Positions 34,923 through 45,696 of a stretch of DNA of 64,000 nt are shown piece by piece. The notes beneath the pieces were generated by a model, which did no database searches, was not told the DNA's origin, and saw nothing but the letters and a program-made list of their open reading frames with translations. Origin of the DNA: Pleomorphomonas sp. T1.2MG-36 (GTDB taxonomy: Bacteria > Pseudomonadota > Alphaproteobacteria > Rhizobiales > Pleomorphomonadaceae); the NCBI RefSeq assembly GCF_950100655.1, contig NZ_CATNLY010000023.1:434001-498000 (forward strand), read 5' to 3'. A program made the position numbers and the translations under genes. How positions within the stretch are numbered: position 1 is the stretch's first letter; the number at the start of each line of letters is the position of its first letter.

Positions 34923-36961
34923 GCACTCCCGACCCAGCAGACATCTTCCGCATCGAAGCGGCCGAACTGCTCGAGCAGATGGAACAAGGGCTGCTCGACC
35001 TCGAACATCGCCTCGACGACCGGACGCTGGTCGACGCGGTCTTTCGCGCGCTCCACACCCTCAAGGGGTCGGGTGCCATGTTCGGCTTCGACCGCCTCGC
35101 CGCCTTCACCCATCACTGCGAGACCGCTTTCGATCGCGTTCGCAAGGGTTTGGCCGACGCGACGCCAGAACTGGTGTCCGCGGTACTCAACGCTCGCGAC
35201 CATATGCGTGCGCTCGTCGAAAATCCCGATGGCGATCATGCCGACGAGGAGCGCTATCTCCTGGAGCGTCTCCAGGCGGCCGTTTCCGTAGCCGCTTCTT
35301 CGCCAGTCGAGGCAGCCGCTGCCGAGGTGCCCGCCGCCGTGGTGCCGGAAGCGCCTGATGCGACGACAACCTGGCGCATCCGGTTCGGCCTGCCGGAGAA
35401 CACCTTCGTCAACGGCACCAATCCCCTCAGCTTCCTCGACGAGCTGAGAGCGATGGGCGAATGCCGCGTCGTGCTCGACCGATCGGCCCTGCCGCCGCTT
35501 GAGAAGCTCGACCCCACGGCGCTCTACTTCACCTGGGATGTGACGCTGACAACCAGCAAGAGCCGCGCCGACATCGAAGACGTGTTCCTGTTCGTCATGG
35601 ACGAGATGACGCTGGACATCGAGGAGACGACCCTCGGCGAACCCGCTCCCGTGGCGGCTCCGTCGGCAGCTCCGATCGTCGAAGCGTCTCCCTTGCCCCC
35701 GGTCGCGGAAATACCAGTGGAGCGGCAGGCGCCAGACACCGCCGCCCGTCCTGCCGCGGACGCGGCCGATCCCAAGCTGCGGCGGAAGGTGGAAAGCGTC
35801 CGCGTTCCCGCCGAACGGCTGGACGAGCTGATGGATCGCGTCGGCGAGCTGGTGATCGTGCAGTCCCGCTTGCAGCAGATCGCCGCCAGCAGCGCCGACA
35901 TCGGACTCAGGACCGTCAGCGAGGAGATGGAGCGTCTTTGCAGCGAGCTGCGCGTCACCATGATGGTTTTGCGCATGGTCCCGGTGGCCACGCTCTTCGA
36001 CCGCTATCGGCGCCTCGTGCACGACCTCCAGCGCGACACCGGCAAGAAGATCGAGCTTTCGACCGACGGAGAAAGCACCGAGATGGACAAGACGGTGATC
36101 GAGCGCCTCGCCGATCCCCTGGTCCATCTGGTGCGCAATTCAGCCGACCACGGCCTGGAATCGAGCGAGGCGCGTATCGCCGCCGGCAAATCGGAGACCG
36201 GCAGCATCCGCCTGTCGGCCCGTCAAACCGGCGGGGAGGTGATCATCTCGGTCACCGACGATGGTCGCGGCATCGACAGGGCAAAGGTGCGCGCCAAGGC
36301 GGAAACGGCGGGACTGATCCAGCCGGGGGCGACCATCCCCGACCAGGAGCTGCTTCAGCTGATTTTCCAGCCGGGCTTCTCGACGGCCTCGTCGGTCACC
36401 AACCTCTCCGGCCGCGGCGTCGGCATGGACGTGGTCAAGAAGGCCATCGAGTCGCTGCATGGATCGATCGACATCGCCAGCCGTCCCGGCGAGGGGTCGA
36501 CCGTCTCCCTGCGCATACCGCTGACGCTGGCCATCATCGACGGCCTGCTCGTCAGGGTGGGCGAAGGTCACTACGTGATCCCGCTGCCCGCCGTCGAGGA
36601 GTGCATCGAGATCAGCCAGGAGGAAGACCTGCGTTCGCGCGGTCGCGCCTTCCTGTCGCTGCGCGACACCCTGGTGCCCTTCATCCGCCTGCGCGAACTG
36701 TTCGTCACCGGAACGAAGCCGGACCCCTACCAGAAGATGGTGGTGGTCTCGACCGGCGAAGAACGCGTCGGCCTGATCGTCGATCAGATCATCGGCCACC
36801 ACCAGACCGTCATCAAGTCGATGTCCAAGCTGCACGACGACGTGACGACCTTCTCGGGGGCCACCATTCTCGGTGACGGTTCCGTTGCGCTCATCCTCGA
36901 TGTGGCCAACCTGGTATCGCTCGGCCAGGAGCAGGAGGCGCAGTTGCGCGCGATCGCATGA
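34919..36961 (+). CDS. cheA: Chemotaxis histidine kinase CheA
   Basis: A protein of 680 residues. The Hpt domain has the phospho-His at residue 46 (FRALHTLKGSGAMFGF). A Pro/Ala-rich linker and a ~100-residue middle domain (TTWRIRFGLPENTFVNG) follow, then the dimerisation helix VRVPAERLDELMDRVGELVIVQSRL. The ATPase motifs are HLVRNSADHGLE (N box), DDGRGID and GRGVGMDVVKKAIE. A C-terminal CheW-like domain ends the protein. It overlaps cheY and cheW by four bases each, so the kinase and its partners are translationally coupled. Confidence 0.96.
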   Translation: MSTPDPADIFRIEAAELLEQMEQGLLDLEHRLDDRTLVDAVFRALHTLKGSGAMFGFDRLAAFTHHCETAFDRVRKGLADATPELVSAVLNARDHMRALVENPDGDHADEERYLLERLQAAVSVAASSPVEAAAAEVPAAVVPEAPDATTTWRIRFGLPENTFVNGTNPLSFLDELRAMGECRVVLDRSALPPLEKLDPTALYFTWDVTLTTSKSRADIEDVFLFVMDEMTLDIEETTLGEPAPVAAPSAAPIVEASPLPPVAEIPVERQAPDTAARPAADAADPKLRRKVESVRVPAERLDELMDRVGELVIVQSRLQQIAASSADIGLRTVSEEMERLCSELRVTMMVLRMVPVATLFDRYRRLVHDLQRDTGKKIELSTDGESTEMDKTVIERLADPLVHLVRNSADHGLESSEARIAAGKSETGSIRLSARQTGGEVIISVTDDGRGIDRAKVRAKAETAGLIQPGATIPDQELLQLIFQPGFSTASSVTNLSGRGVGMDVVKKAIESLHGSIDIASRPGEGSTVSLRIPLTLAIIDGLLVRVGEGHYVIPLPAVEECIEISQEEDLRSRGRAFLSLRDTLVPFIRLRELFVTGTKPDPYQKMVVVSTGEERVGLIVDQIIGHHQTVIKSMSKLHDDVTTFSGATILGDGSVALILDVANLVSLGQEQEAQLRAIA

Positions 36962-37488
36962 GTGAGTTAGCCCTCAAGACCAAAGCCGTCCACGACGCAC
37001 CGGCCGACGAGATCGAGGTCCTGACCTTCGAGATCGGTGGCGAGACCTTCGCCCTCGAGGCGGCCATCGTGCGCGAGATTCTCGATCTCCTGCCGGAGAC
37101 GATCGTTCCGGGCAGCCGGCCGTTCGTCAACGCCGTGATCAACTTTCGCGGCAAGGTGATCCCGCTCGCCGACATCCGTGTCGCCATGGGCATGCCGACA
37201 GCGGCCACAACCATCGACAGCCGCATCGTCGTGGTCGAACTCGACCTCGACGGAACGCCGTCGCTGATCGGCCTCAGGGCCGACAGCGTCAACGAAGTCA
37301 CGGCGTTTTCCAAGGCGAGCGGCGAACCGCCGCCGCGCGTCGGCCTCAAGTGGCCGCCGCAGTTCATCGAATGCCTGATCCAACGGGAAGGAGCCTTCGT
37401 CATCTTCCCGGATCTCAAAGCCATATTTGCTTCCAAAGGCCGTGCGAGCCAGCCGGACCAAAAGCAAATACCCAACCCATCCAAATAA
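36958..37488 (+). CDS. cheW: Chemotaxis coupling protein CheW (first copy)
   Basis: A protein of 176 residues. The coupling fold begins at [22 protein letters not shown] and continues with [23 protein letters not shown] and [25 protein letters not shown]. It overlaps the cheA stop. It is clearly different from the two near-identical CheW proteins encoded downstream, so the operon holds at least two CheW types. Confidence 0.93.
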   Translation: MSELALKTKAVHDAPADEIEVLTFEIGGETFALEAAIVREILDLLPETIVPGSRPFVNAVINFRGKVIPLADIRVAMGMPTAATTIDSRIVVVELDLDGTPSLIGLRADSVNEVTAFSKASGEPPPRVGLKWPPQFIECLIQREGAFVIFPDLKAIFASKGRASQPDQKQIPNPSK

Positions 37489-37532
37489 AGCTCAAGCCAA
37501 ACGCTAAGGGCACTGGACCGGAACAGAATATC

Positions 37533-39386
37533 ATGCGCATCACTATAAAGCTAAAGCTTGCGTTATCCTTCGTATTCATCATCGCCCTTGTTGGCGGCAT
37601 GGCGACGCTCGCCATCAGCAACCTGTCATCGCTGAACACGGCCATAACCAACATGGTTCAGGGGCCGGTGTCCGATCTTGCCGATGTGCGCTCCCTGACA
37701 CAGGTCTTTTATGATGGCATTCGCCACGAAAAGAACGCCATCATGACGACCGATTCCAGCGAAACCAGGCAGTTTGCCGATTTCGTCAAGAAAGCCGACG
37801 AGGCAACTCTCGCAGGTATCGATACGCTGAAGGAGTCGACTGACCCCGAAATTCGCAACCTGGCTGCCGAGTTCGAGTCGATCAACAAAGAGCTGACGGG
37901 CGTTCGGGGCCAGATCATGGACTTGGCCGTCCAGAACACCATGGATAGCAACGCCTCCGCGGCAAGACTCAGCATGGGGCAGGCCCGCGCCATCACGGGC
38001 AAAGCTATCGACGTGCTCAGCAAGATGACGGACGCCATTGGCGCTAACGTCAAGGAAACGGACGCGGAGACCAACGCGCTTTACGACACGTCGCGCACGG
38101 TGTTGCTGACCTTCATCACAGTCGTGACGCTCTTCTCGATTGTCATCGCCTTCTGGATGTCGCTGTCGATCGCCCGCGGCCTGAAGCGTGGTGTCGAGCT
38201 GGCGGAAGCCGTGGCCATCGGCGACCTGAACCACGAGGTCGCCCACAAGTCCAACGACGAGATCAAGGATCTGATCTCGGCCATGCAGAGGATGACGGCC
38301 AATCTCCGCGAGACCGCCAACGTGGCCGCCGAGATCTCGAACGGCAACCTTACCGTGACGCCGAAGCCGCTGTCCGACAAGGACACCCTCGGCCGGTCGC
38401 TGCTTGACATGGTCGAACGTCTGCGGTCGGTCGTGAGCGATGCACTGGTCGCCTCCGACAACGTGTCGGCCGGTAGCCAGCAGCTGTCGTCGGCCTCCGA
38501 GCAGATCGCTCAGGGCGCCACCGAGCAGGCTTCGTCGGCCGAGGAAGCGTCCTCGTCGATGGAAGAGATGGCCTCCAATATCAAGCAGAACGCCGACAAC
38601 GCCGCCCAGACCGAGAAGATCGCCCGTCAGTCCGCCAAGGATGCCGAGACCTCCGGTCAGGCCGTCACCCAGGCCGTCGCCGCCATGCAGACCATCGCCG
38701 AGAAGATCGGCATCGTCCAGGAGATCGCCCGCCAGACCGACCTTCTGGCCCTCAACGCCGCCGTCGAGGCGGCCCGGGCCGGCGAACACGGTCGTGGCTT
38801 CGCCGTCGTCGCCTCGGAAGTGCGCAAGCTCGCCGAGCGTTCGCAGGCCGCCGCCACCGAGATCTCGCAGATGTCGGTCGACACGGTTGCCTCTGCCCAG
38901 CAGGCTGGCGACATGCTGAACCGTCTGGTGCCGGATATCCGCAAGACCGCCGAGCTGGTGTCGGAGATCTCCGCCGCCTGCCGCGAACAGGACATCGGCG
39001 CCTCCCAGATCAACCAGGCGATCCAGCAGCTCGACAAGGTGACGCAGCAGAACGCCGGCGCCTCCGAAGAGATGTCGGCCACCTCCGAGGAACTGGCAGC
39101 CCAGGCCGAGGAACTGCAGGCCTCGATCGCCTTCTTCCGCGTCGATAATGCGGTCGCTGGCGCCAAGTCCACCCAGCGCAAGGCACCGCAGGCTACCCGG
39201 CAGACCGCCAGCCACGCCCCCGCTCGGGCATCGCAGCCTGCCGCGCCGGCCAAGAAGGCCGCCAGCGCCGGCCGGATGCAGCGTCCGACCGTCAAGGCCC
39301 AGCAGGAAGCGGCGCGCGGCTTCGCGCTCGACCTCGACATGGGCGGCCCGGATGCCGACGACGCCGACTTCCGGGAAAGCGCCTGA
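37533..39386 (+). CDS. Methyl-accepting chemotaxis protein, copy 1 (two HAMP-like segments)
   Basis: A protein of 617 residues from the ATG at 37533. TM1 is at about residues 9-30, the periplasmic part is a four-helix-bundle ligand domain ([22 protein letters not shown] onward), and TM2 is at about 190-212 ([21 protein letters not shown]). Two HAMP-like stretches follow ([18 protein letters not shown] and [19 protein letters not shown]), then the signalling hairpin with the tip region [41 protein letters not shown]. From codon ~293 to ~538 it is nearly identical to the MCP at 40065. There is no C-terminal NWETF-type CheR tether. Confidence 0.95.
   Translation: MRITIKLKLALSFVFIIALVGGMATLAISNLSSLNTAITNMVQGPVSDLADVRSLTQVFYDGIRHEKNAIMTTDSSETRQFADFVKKADEATLAGIDTLKESTDPEIRNLAAEFESINKELTGVRGQIMDLAVQNTMDSNASAARLSMGQARAITGKAIDVLSKMTDAIGANVKETDAETNALYDTSRTVLLTFITVVTLFSIVIAFWMSLSIARGLKRGVELAEAVAIGDLNHEVAHKSNDEIKDLISAMQRMTANLRETANVAAEISNGNLTVTPKPLSDKDTLGRSLLDMVERLRSVVSDALVASDNVSAGSQQLSSASEQIAQGATEQASSAEEASSSMEEMASNIKQNADNAAQTEKIARQSAKDAETSGQAVTQAVAAMQTIAEKIGIVQEIARQTDLLALNAAVEAARAGEHGRGFAVVASEVRKLAERSQAAATEISQMSVDTVASAQQAGDMLNRLVPDIRKTAELVSEISAACREQDIGASQINQAIQQLDKVTQQNAGASEEMSATSEELAAQAEELQASIAFFRVDNAVAGAKSTQRKAPQATRQTASHAPARASQPAAPAKKAASAGRMQRPTVKAQQEAARGFALDLDMGGPDADDADFRESA
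38409..39145 (+). repeat. Duplicated MCP signalling block, copy 1
   Basis: Aligns gap-free with 40824-41560 (constant offset 2415 bp) with only scattered synonymous changes and an Ala/Ser change (QSAKDAE versus QSSKDAE). The flanking sensor regions are diverged. Confidence 0.85.
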
Positions 39387-39388
39387 TC

Positions 39389-39883
39389 ATGACGGCTCGC
39401 TCTTCGGAGACCCAGTACGTCACCTTCGCACTCGGTAGCGAGGTGTTCGCGGTCCCCGTCGCCGTGGTGCGGGAGATCCTCGATCATGAGGAAAGCTTCC
39501 GCATCCCGAACGGCCCGGACTATCTGATCGGCCTGCGCGACGTGCGCGGACAGGGCGTGCCGGTGATCGACCTCAGGCTGAAGCTCGGCCTCAGCCGCAC
39601 CGTGCCGACCCCCAACACCCGCGTGCTGGTGGTCGACATCACTCTCGACGAGCGCCAGCTGACGCTTGGCCTGGTCGCCGACCGCGTGTTCGAGGTCGCC
39701 GCCTTCTGCGGCGACCAGCTGGAGGCGGCGCCGGACATCGGCGTTCACTGGAACTCCGACTACATCGACGGCGTCGTCCGTCGCGACCAGGGCTTCGTCG
39801 TCGTCATCGACCTCGCCAGGCTCCTGACCGCGAAAGACCTCGTCGCCCTCGGCGGGGCGGACAAGACAAAAGCCGTCGCGTGA
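39389..39883 (+). CDS. cheW: CheW (second copy, near-identical to 41798-42292)
   Basis: A protein of 164 residues. The CheW fold is YVTFALGSEVFAVPVAVVREILDHEESFRIPNGPDYLIGLRDVRGQGVPVIDLRLKLG. The protein differs from the copy encoded at 41798 by one residue (Cys versus Arg in FEVAAF-C/R-GDQ). It starts 2 bp after the MCP stop, so each MCP has its own coupled CheW. Confidence 0.95.
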   Translation: MTARSSETQYVTFALGSEVFAVPVAVVREILDHEESFRIPNGPDYLIGLRDVRGQGVPVIDLRLKLGLSRTVPTPNTRVLVVDITLDERQLTLGLVADRVFEVAAFCGDQLEAAPDIGVHWNSDYIDGVVRRDQGFVVVIDLARLLTAKDLVALGGADKTKAVA

Positions 39884-39890
39884 GAAAATC

Positions 39891-39917
39891 GCGGGGCAGC
39901 AGTTTCTGCTGCCCCGC
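39891..39917 (+). terminator. Strong hairpin after the second cheW
   Basis: GCGGGGCAGCAG-TTT-CTGCTGCCCCGC, a perfect 12-bp stem with a 3-nt loop and no U-run. It may end transcripts partially or stabilise the upstream mRNA. Confidence 0.6.
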
Positions 39918-40064
39918 CGAAGACTTTGTACATGCAGCATGGTCTGCTCGCCCAGTACCAAGCCCTATTTCGCGCTGGCGTTGTCAGTACAGAAAAGGAC
40001 TGGGGAGCTCCTGCCGAACAAGAGATCAAAAGCGCGCCAGCGTACGTGAAATAGGGGATGAGTC

Positions 40065-41795
40065 ATGCGTATCACAATCAAAGCAAAGCTAGGGCTTGCC
40101 TTCGGATTCGTCATCATGCTGACGGCTGCGATGGCAGGCCTTGCCGTTTCGGACCTGTCGTCGCTCAATACGGCCGTCACCAACCTGGTCAACGGCCCGA
40201 CCGCCGACCTTGAGAACATCCGGGTGCTGACCAACGAGTTCAACGCCATCGTTCGCAACGAAAAGAACGCTGTCATGAGCTCTGATTCTACCCAGATCGC
40301 GTCTTTCCGGGAGAAGGTCGATCAGAGCAGCCAGAAGATTCGCGATCTCTCCGACCAGATTGCCAACTCCACCGATCCGAACGTCGTCGCCGAAATTGCC
40401 AAGTTCAAGCCGCTGTTCGACCAGCGCGCGCCGCTATCGGAACAGACCCTCAATCTGGCCGCCATCAACACCGACGATGCCGATGAGCAGGCCTCAAGAC
40501 TGAGCATGGGCAAGGCCCTTGAGGTCAGCTACGCCATTTATGCCGTGCTCGACGACATGGCCAACATCGTCAGCACGAACCTCCAGGCGACCGACGAAGC
40601 CACGGGTGCCGAGTACATCACCTCCCGCAACCTGCTCCTCGGCTGCATCGGCTTCCTGTCGCTCTTCTCGGTAACCGTTGCCGTGCTGATGTCGGTTTCG
40701 ATCAGCCGCAGCCTCCGGAACGCCGGCACCGTGATGGGCAGGGTGTCCGACGGCGACCTGACCTGGAAGGCGGAAAAGCTTCCCAATGATGAAATCGGCG
40801 ACATGCTGCGGCTCGTGGATACCATGGTCGAACGTCTGCGGTCGGTCGTGAGCGATGCGCTGGTCGCCTCCGACAACGTGTCGGCCGGCAGCCAGCAGCT
40901 GTCGTCGGCCTCGGAGCAGATCGCTCAGGGCGCCACCGAGCAGGCTTCGTCGGCCGAGGAAGCCTCCTCGTCGATGGAAGAGATGGCCTCCAACATCAAG
41001 CAGAACGCCGACAACGCCGCCCAGACCGAGAAGATCGCCCGCCAGTCCTCCAAGGACGCCGAGACCTCCGGTCAGGCCGTCACCCAGGCCGTCGCCGCCA
41101 TGCAGACCATCGCCGAGAAGATCGGCATCGTCCAGGAGATCGCCCGCCAGACCGACCTCTTGGCCCTCAACGCCGCCGTCGAGGCGGCCCGGGCCGGCGA
41201 ACACGGTCGTGGCTTTGCCGTCGTCGCCTCGGAAGTGCGCAAGCTCGCCGAGCGTTCGCAGGCCGCCGCCACCGAGATCTCGCAGATGTCGGTCGACACG
41301 GTTGCCTCTGCCCAGCAGGCCGGCGACATGCTGAACCGTCTGGTGCCGGATATCCGCAAGACCGCCGAGCTGGTGTCGGAGATCTCCGCCGCCTGCCGCG
41401 AACAGGACATCGGCGCCTCCCAGATCAACCAGGCGATCCAGCAGCTCGACAAGGTGACGCAGCAGAACGCCGGCGCCTCCGAAGAGATGTCGGCTACCTC
41501 CGAGGAACTGGCCGCCCAGGCCGAGGAACTGCAGGCCTCGATCGCCTTCTTCCGCGTCGAAAACGCAGCCGCCAACGCCAAGGCACCTCAGCGGAAGGCA
41601 CAAGGACGGGTCACGCGGACGGTCGCCCACGAGCCCGTGCGGAAGCCGGCCGCGCTCGTCAAGAAGACCGCCAGCGCCAGCCGGTTGCAGCGCCCGACCG
41701 TCAAGGCCCAGCAGGAGGCCGTGCGCGGCTTCGCGCTCGACCTCGACATGGGCGGTCCGGATGACGACGACGCCGACTTCCGGGAAAGCGCCTGA
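40065..41795 (+). CDS. Methyl-accepting chemotaxis protein, copy 2
   Basis: A protein of 576 residues starting [19 protein letters not shown], clearly related to copy 1. TM1 is at about 9-28, the four-helix-bundle sensor at about 29-185, and TM2 at about 190-212 ([21 protein letters not shown]). A single HAMP-type region ([20 protein letters not shown]) follows, about 40 residues shorter than in copy 1. The signalling hairpin is nearly identical to copy 1 and both C-termini end DADFRESA. Diverged sensors on a shared signalling unit imply different ligands feeding the same CheA. Confidence 0.95.
   Translation: MRITIKAKLGLAFGFVIMLTAAMAGLAVSDLSSLNTAVTNLVNGPTADLENIRVLTNEFNAIVRNEKNAVMSSDSTQIASFREKVDQSSQKIRDLSDQIANSTDPNVVAEIAKFKPLFDQRAPLSEQTLNLAAINTDDADEQASRLSMGKALEVSYAIYAVLDDMANIVSTNLQATDEATGAEYITSRNLLLGCIGFLSLFSVTVAVLMSVSISRSLRNAGTVMGRVSDGDLTWKAEKLPNDEIGDMLRLVDTMVERLRSVVSDALVASDNVSAGSQQLSSASEQIAQGATEQASSAEEASSSMEEMASNIKQNADNAAQTEKIARQSSKDAETSGQAVTQAVAAMQTIAEKIGIVQEIARQTDLLALNAAVEAARAGEHGRGFAVVASEVRKLAERSQAAATEISQMSVDTVASAQQAGDMLNRLVPDIRKTAELVSEISAACREQDIGASQINQAIQQLDKVTQQNAGASEEMSATSEELAAQAEELQASIAFFRVENAAANAKAPQRKAQGRVTRTVAHEPVRKPAALVKKTASASRLQRPTVKAQQEAVRGFALDLDMGGPDDDDADFRESA
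40824..41560 (+). repeat. Duplicated MCP signalling block, copy 2
   Basis: Partner of 38409-39145. A second homogenised stretch (39361-39895 with 41770-42304, constant offset 2409 bp) covers the MCP 3' end and the entire cheW gene. Confidence 0.85.
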
Positions 41796-41797
41796 TC

Positions 41798-42292
41798 ATG
41801 ACGGCTCGCTCTTCGGAGACCCAGTACGTCACCTTCGCCCTCGGCAGCGAGGTGTTCGCGGTCCCCGTCGCCGTGGTGCGGGAGATCCTCGATCATGAGG
41901 AAAGCTTCCGCATCCCGAACGGCCCGGACTATCTGATCGGCCTGCGCGACGTGCGCGGACAGGGCGTGCCGGTGATCGACCTCAGGCTGAAGCTCGGCCT
42001 CAGCCGCACCGTGCCGACCCCCAACACCCGCGTGCTGGTGGTCGACATCACCCTCGACGAGCGCCAGCTGACGCTCGGCCTGGTCGCCGACCGCGTGTTC
42101 GAGGTCGCCGCCTTCCGCGGCGATCAGCTGGAAGCGGCGCCGGACATCGGCGTTCACTGGAACTCCGACTACATCGACGGCGTCGTCCGTCGCGACCAGG
42201 GCTTCGTCGTCGTCATCGACCTCGCCAGACTCCTGACCGCGAAAGACCTCGTCGCCCTCGGCGGGGCGGACAAGACAAAAGCCGTCGCGTGA
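41798..42292 (+). CDS. cheW: CheW (third copy)
   Basis: A protein of 164 residues, one residue different from the second copy, with the same 2-bp spacing from the upstream MCP. It links the receptor to CheA in the signalling array. Such close identity points to recent duplication or ongoing gene conversion. Confidence 0.95.
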   Translation: MTARSSETQYVTFALGSEVFAVPVAVVREILDHEESFRIPNGPDYLIGLRDVRGQGVPVIDLRLKLGLSRTVPTPNTRVLVVDITLDERQLTLGLVADRVFEVAAFRGDQLEAAPDIGVHWNSDYIDGVVRRDQGFVVVIDLARLLTAKDLVALGGADKTKAVA

Positions 42293-42299
42293 GAAAATC

Positions 42300-42325
42300 G
42301 CGGGCGGCGATATTTCGCCGTCCGC
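42300..42325 (+). terminator. Hairpin after the third cheW
   Basis: GCGGGCGGCGA-TAT-TTCGCCGTCCGC forms an 11-bp stem with one G-T pair, at the same place as the hairpin after the second cheW but with a different sequence. The positional match suggests a conserved function. Confidence 0.5.
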
Positions 42326-42353
42326 ACCCCACCCCTTACATGAGGACCGAAAC

Positions 42354-43211
42354 TTGTCGTCTGTCGAAGCCCTACAATATGATCGTTCGGCCGACCGCCT
42401 CAGCGCGAAGAACTTCCGTCGGCTGTCGGGTTTCGTGAGCAGCTACAGCGGCATCAAGATGCCGCCCGGCAAGCAGACCATGCTGGAAGGCCGTCTCCGC
42501 CGACGCCTGCGGTCGACCGGATTCGCCTCGCTCGACGAGTACTGCACCTATCTCTTCGACAACGATGGCCTGGACGTCGAGGCGGTGGCGCTGATCGACG
42601 CGGTCACCACCAACAAGACGGACTTCTTCCGCGAGCCCAAGCATTTCGAGTTCCTGAAGCGATACGCGCTGCCGGCGCTCGTGCGAAACGGCCGCACCTC
42701 GCTCCGGCTGTGGAGCGCCGCCTGCTCGGTGGGAGCCGAACCCTACACGGCCGCCATGATCCTCGCGGACTTCGCCGAGAGTTCCGGCCCTCTCAACTAC
42801 TTCGTCCTTGCAACCGACCTCTCCACCGAGGTCCTCGCGTCCGCCCGCAAGGGCATTTATCCCGCTGCCATGCTCGCTCCGGTACCGGAGGACTACATGC
42901 AGCGTTTCGTCCATCGCTCGAACGACCCCAAGAGCAATCTGGTTCGAATAGCGCCGGCTCTTCGGTCGAAGGTCGGGTTTGCCCGCATGAACTTCATGGA
43001 CGAGACCTACCCGATCGGCGAGCCAGTCGACGTCATCTTCTGCCGCAACGTGCTCATCTACTTCGACAAGCCGACGCAGGCCAAGGTTCTGTCGCGCCTG
43101 TGCGACTGTCTGACGCCGGGGGGCTATCTGCTCATCGGCCACTCGGAGTCGATCACCGGCTTCAACCTGCCGGTTCGGACCGTGGCCAACACGATTTTCC
43201 AGAAGCTCTGA
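42354..43211 (+). CDS. cheR: Chemotaxis methyltransferase CheR
   Basis: A protein of 285 residues from a TTG at 42354, with TGAGGA upstream. The N-terminal CheR helical domain leads to the SAM site [21 protein letters not shown], where A replaces the usual E of GEEPY, then [17 protein letters not shown] and [12 protein letters not shown]. It methylates glutamates of the receptors for adaptation and is paired with CheB downstream. Confidence 0.94.
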   Translation: MSSVEALQYDRSADRLSAKNFRRLSGFVSSYSGIKMPPGKQTMLEGRLRRRLRSTGFASLDEYCTYLFDNDGLDVEAVALIDAVTTNKTDFFREPKHFEFLKRYALPALVRNGRTSLRLWSAACSVGAEPYTAAMILADFAESSGPLNYFVLATDLSTEVLASARKGIYPAAMLAPVPEDYMQRFVHRSNDPKSNLVRIAPALRSKVGFARMNFMDETYPIGEPVDVIFCRNVLIYFDKPTQAKVLSRLCDCLTPGGYLLIGHSESITGFNLPVRTVANTIFQKL

Positions 43212-43368
43212 GACGCTTCCACTCGGCTTTCGCTTGCTTCCACCCGACAAGCCGCTGCATCCAAAGCCGACTTGCCGCTTCGATCACCCTCATGTTAGGC
43301 CAAGCAGGTCCAGCGTGGCGCCGCCAGACGGCGGGCCGCCACCAAGTCAGGCCCACCGCCGGAGCGAG

Positions 43369-44475
43369 ATGACGTTGCCCTCCCAGAAACGCGTCCGCGT
43401 CCTCATCGTCGACGACTCCGCCTCGGTTCGGCAGACGCTGGCCACCATTCTCGGAAACGATCCGGAGATCGAGGTGATCGGTGTCGCCGCCGACCCCTTC
43501 GTGGCCGCCAAGCGGCTTCGGGAAGACATTCCCGACGTGATCACCCTCGATGTCGAGATGCCACGCATGGACGGCATCACCTTCCTCAAGAAGCTGATGG
43601 CCCAGCACCCCATTCCGGTGGTGATGTGCTCATCGCTGATCGAGGAAGGCTCGGAGACGTTGATGCAGACGCTGGAGGCGGGGGCGGTCGACGTCATCCT
43701 GAAGCCGAAGATCGCCGCCGCCGATCATCTCGCCGAGCAGGCCATGCTGATCTGCGATACCGTGAAGAGCGCCGCTCGCGCGCGCCTGGGGCGGCGGAAG
43801 ACCGACAAGCCGGCCCTCGTGCCGGGAGCGAAAACGCCGGCGCCCAAGCTGACGGCCGATGCCATGCTGCCGCCTGCCGCGCATGGCGCCATGGCCAAGA
43901 CCACCGAGATCATCGTCGCCGTCGGAGCGTCGACAGGGGGCACCGAAGCCCTGCGCGAGTTCCTGATGGCCCTTCCGGCCAACGCACCCGGCACTGTCAT
44001 CGTCCAGCACATGCCCGAGCACTTCACCGCCGCCTTCGCCAAACGGCTCGACGGACTGTGCCAGGTCAGCGTCAAGGAGGCCGAGGATGGCGACCCGGTA
44101 TTGCGCGGACACGTGTTGATCGCCCCCGGCGGACGACATCTTCTGCTGGAACGCCAGGGCGCCCGTTATCATGTCGCCGTGAAGGATGGTCCGCTGGTGT
44201 CGCGCCATCGACCGTCGGTCGACGTGCTGTTCCGCTCGACCGCCAGGGCGGCCGGCCCCAATGCCATCGGCGTCATCATGACCGGCATGGGCGACGACGG
44301 CGCCCGCGGAATGCTCGAAATGAAGGAAGCCGGCGCCCACACCATCGCGCAGGACGAGGAGAGCTGCGTGGTGTTCGGCATGCCGAGAGAGGCTATCGCG
44401 CGCGGCGGCGTCGACACCATCCTGTCGCTTGAGGACATCGCGCCGCACGTCATCCTGCAACAGTCGCGGCGGTGA
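43369..44475 (+). CDS. cheB: Chemotaxis methylesterase CheB
   Basis: A protein of 368 residues, ATG at 43369 with GGAG directly upstream. The receiver ([12 protein letters not shown], phospho-Asp in [17 protein letters not shown]) is joined by a linker to the esterase domain: Ser in [11 protein letters not shown], His in [10 protein letters not shown], Asp in [13 protein letters not shown]. It removes methyl groups or deamidates receptors after phosphorylation by CheA. A fragment of a related 3' end lies at 48336-48407. Confidence 0.95.
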   Translation: MTLPSQKRVRVLIVDDSASVRQTLATILGNDPEIEVIGVAADPFVAAKRLREDIPDVITLDVEMPRMDGITFLKKLMAQHPIPVVMCSSLIEEGSETLMQTLEAGAVDVILKPKIAAADHLAEQAMLICDTVKSAARARLGRRKTDKPALVPGAKTPAPKLTADAMLPPAAHGAMAKTTEIIVAVGASTGGTEALREFLMALPANAPGTVIVQHMPEHFTAAFAKRLDGLCQVSVKEAEDGDPVLRGHVLIAPGGRHLLLERQGARYHVAVKDGPLVSRHRPSVDVLFRSTARAAGPNAIGVIMTGMGDDGARGMLEMKEAGAHTIAQDEESCVVFGMPREAIARGGVDTILSLEDIAPHVILQQSRR

Positions 44476-44499
44476 CCGGCGCCGATCGCTTTAAGCGAT

Positions 44500-45696
44500 T
44501 TACGTCCGTCCGCCTGCCGAGGAGGACGGTCTCGCCGACGCCGTCTCGACCCTGGCGATGACCGACATGCCGGGCCGCAGACGCTCCGCCATCGGCTGAT
44601 CGTCCGCCAGGCGAATGCGAACCGGGATGCGCTGAACCACCTTGGTGAAGTTGCCGCTGGCGTTGTCGGCCTTCAGAACGCTGAACTCGGATCCGGTGGC
44701 CGGGGCCAGTTCCTCGACAGTGCCCTGCAAGGCCGCACCATCGAGACCATCCACATCAATCGTGACGGGCTGGCCCACCTGCATGTGGGCGGTCTGCGTT
44801 TCCTTGTAATTGGCAACGATCCATCGAGTGGGCGGCACCAGAAACATCAACTGCGTGCCGGCCGTCACATATTGCCCTTTCCTGACCGAGCTTTCGCCGA
44901 TCTGTCCGTCGGCGGGCGCGGTGATCACCGTGTTGCCGAGGTTGATGCGAGCAAGGTCGGCGGCCGCCTCGGCGGCGTGCACCTGCGCCGTCAGGCCCGA
45001 GCGTGACACGTCGGTGGCCCGCACCTGCGCCTCGGCCAGCCTGACGTTGGCCTCGGCTGCCGACACGCCGGCCTCGGCGACCTTGAGGGCGGCCACGGCA
45101 CTGTCGAGATCGGTTTCGGCACGGATCCCTTTCTGGGCAAGCGAACTGACACGCGCGTAAGCCGCCTTGGCCTCTGCAAGCTGGGCGGCCGCCTGATCGA
45201 GTGATGCCTTGCGGACGGCGACCGTGGCGACGGTTTGGGCCATGGTCTGGTCGACGTTGACCAGCGAGGCTTTGGCGATGTCGAGCTGCGCCACGGCCTG
45301 TTCCAACTGCTGGCGGTAGATGCGATCATCGACGCGGACCAGGGGATCGCCGGCCTTCACGACCTGGAAGTCGCGCACCGGCACCTCGGTCACGTAGCCG
45401 CTGACCTGGGAGGCCAGTGCGGTCACCTGTCCGCGTACATAGGCGTTCTCCGTCACCTCGACGGTGCTGGTGAACGGCCAGAGATGCCAGGCCCACAACA
45501 CGGCCGCCGTGCCGGCAAACGCCACGAGCAGCATGCCGAAGACCGTTGCGACGCCGGCCTTGGCAACCTTGGGCGGCGGCGCCGACCGCTGCGGAGAGGG
45601 GGCCGCATCGGTGGTCTCGGTATCCATGCTGCGGCGAGCGTGGCTGGTGACGGCGGTTGCCGCCTCCGGCGACGGTGGACGGATGGGCTGGTTCAT
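44500..45696 (-). CDS. HlyD/EmrA-type membrane fusion protein
   Basis: A protein of 398 residues. One N-terminal membrane anchor (VATVFGMLLVAFAGTAAVLWAWHLW) is followed by the lipoyl half-motif VTENAYVRGQVTALASQVSGYV, a long alpha-helical hairpin, and the beta-barrel with GQYVTAGTQLMFLVPPTRWIVANYKETQ. It bridges the inner-membrane MFS pump to an outer-membrane channel. It overlaps the pump gene by four bases. Nearest relatives are EmrA-type proteins for drug or toxin efflux. Confidence 0.92.
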   Translation of the reverse strand: MNQPIRPPSPEAATAVTSHARRSMDTETTDAAPSPQRSAPPPKVAKAGVATVFGMLLVAFAGTAAVLWAWHLWPFTSTVEVTENAYVRGQVTALASQVSGYVTEVPVRDFQVVKAGDPLVRVDDRIYRQQLEQAVAQLDIAKASLVNVDQTMAQTVATVAVRKASLDQAAAQLAEAKAAYARVSSLAQKGIRAETDLDSAVAALKVAEAGVSAAEANVRLAEAQVRATDVSRSGLTAQVHAAEAAADLARINLGNTVITAPADGQIGESSVRKGQYVTAGTQLMFLVPPTRWIVANYKETQTAHMQVGQPVTIDVDGLDGAALQGTVEELAPATGSEFSVLKADNASGNFTKVVQRIPVRIRLADDQPMAERLRPGMSVIARVETASARPSSSAGGRT

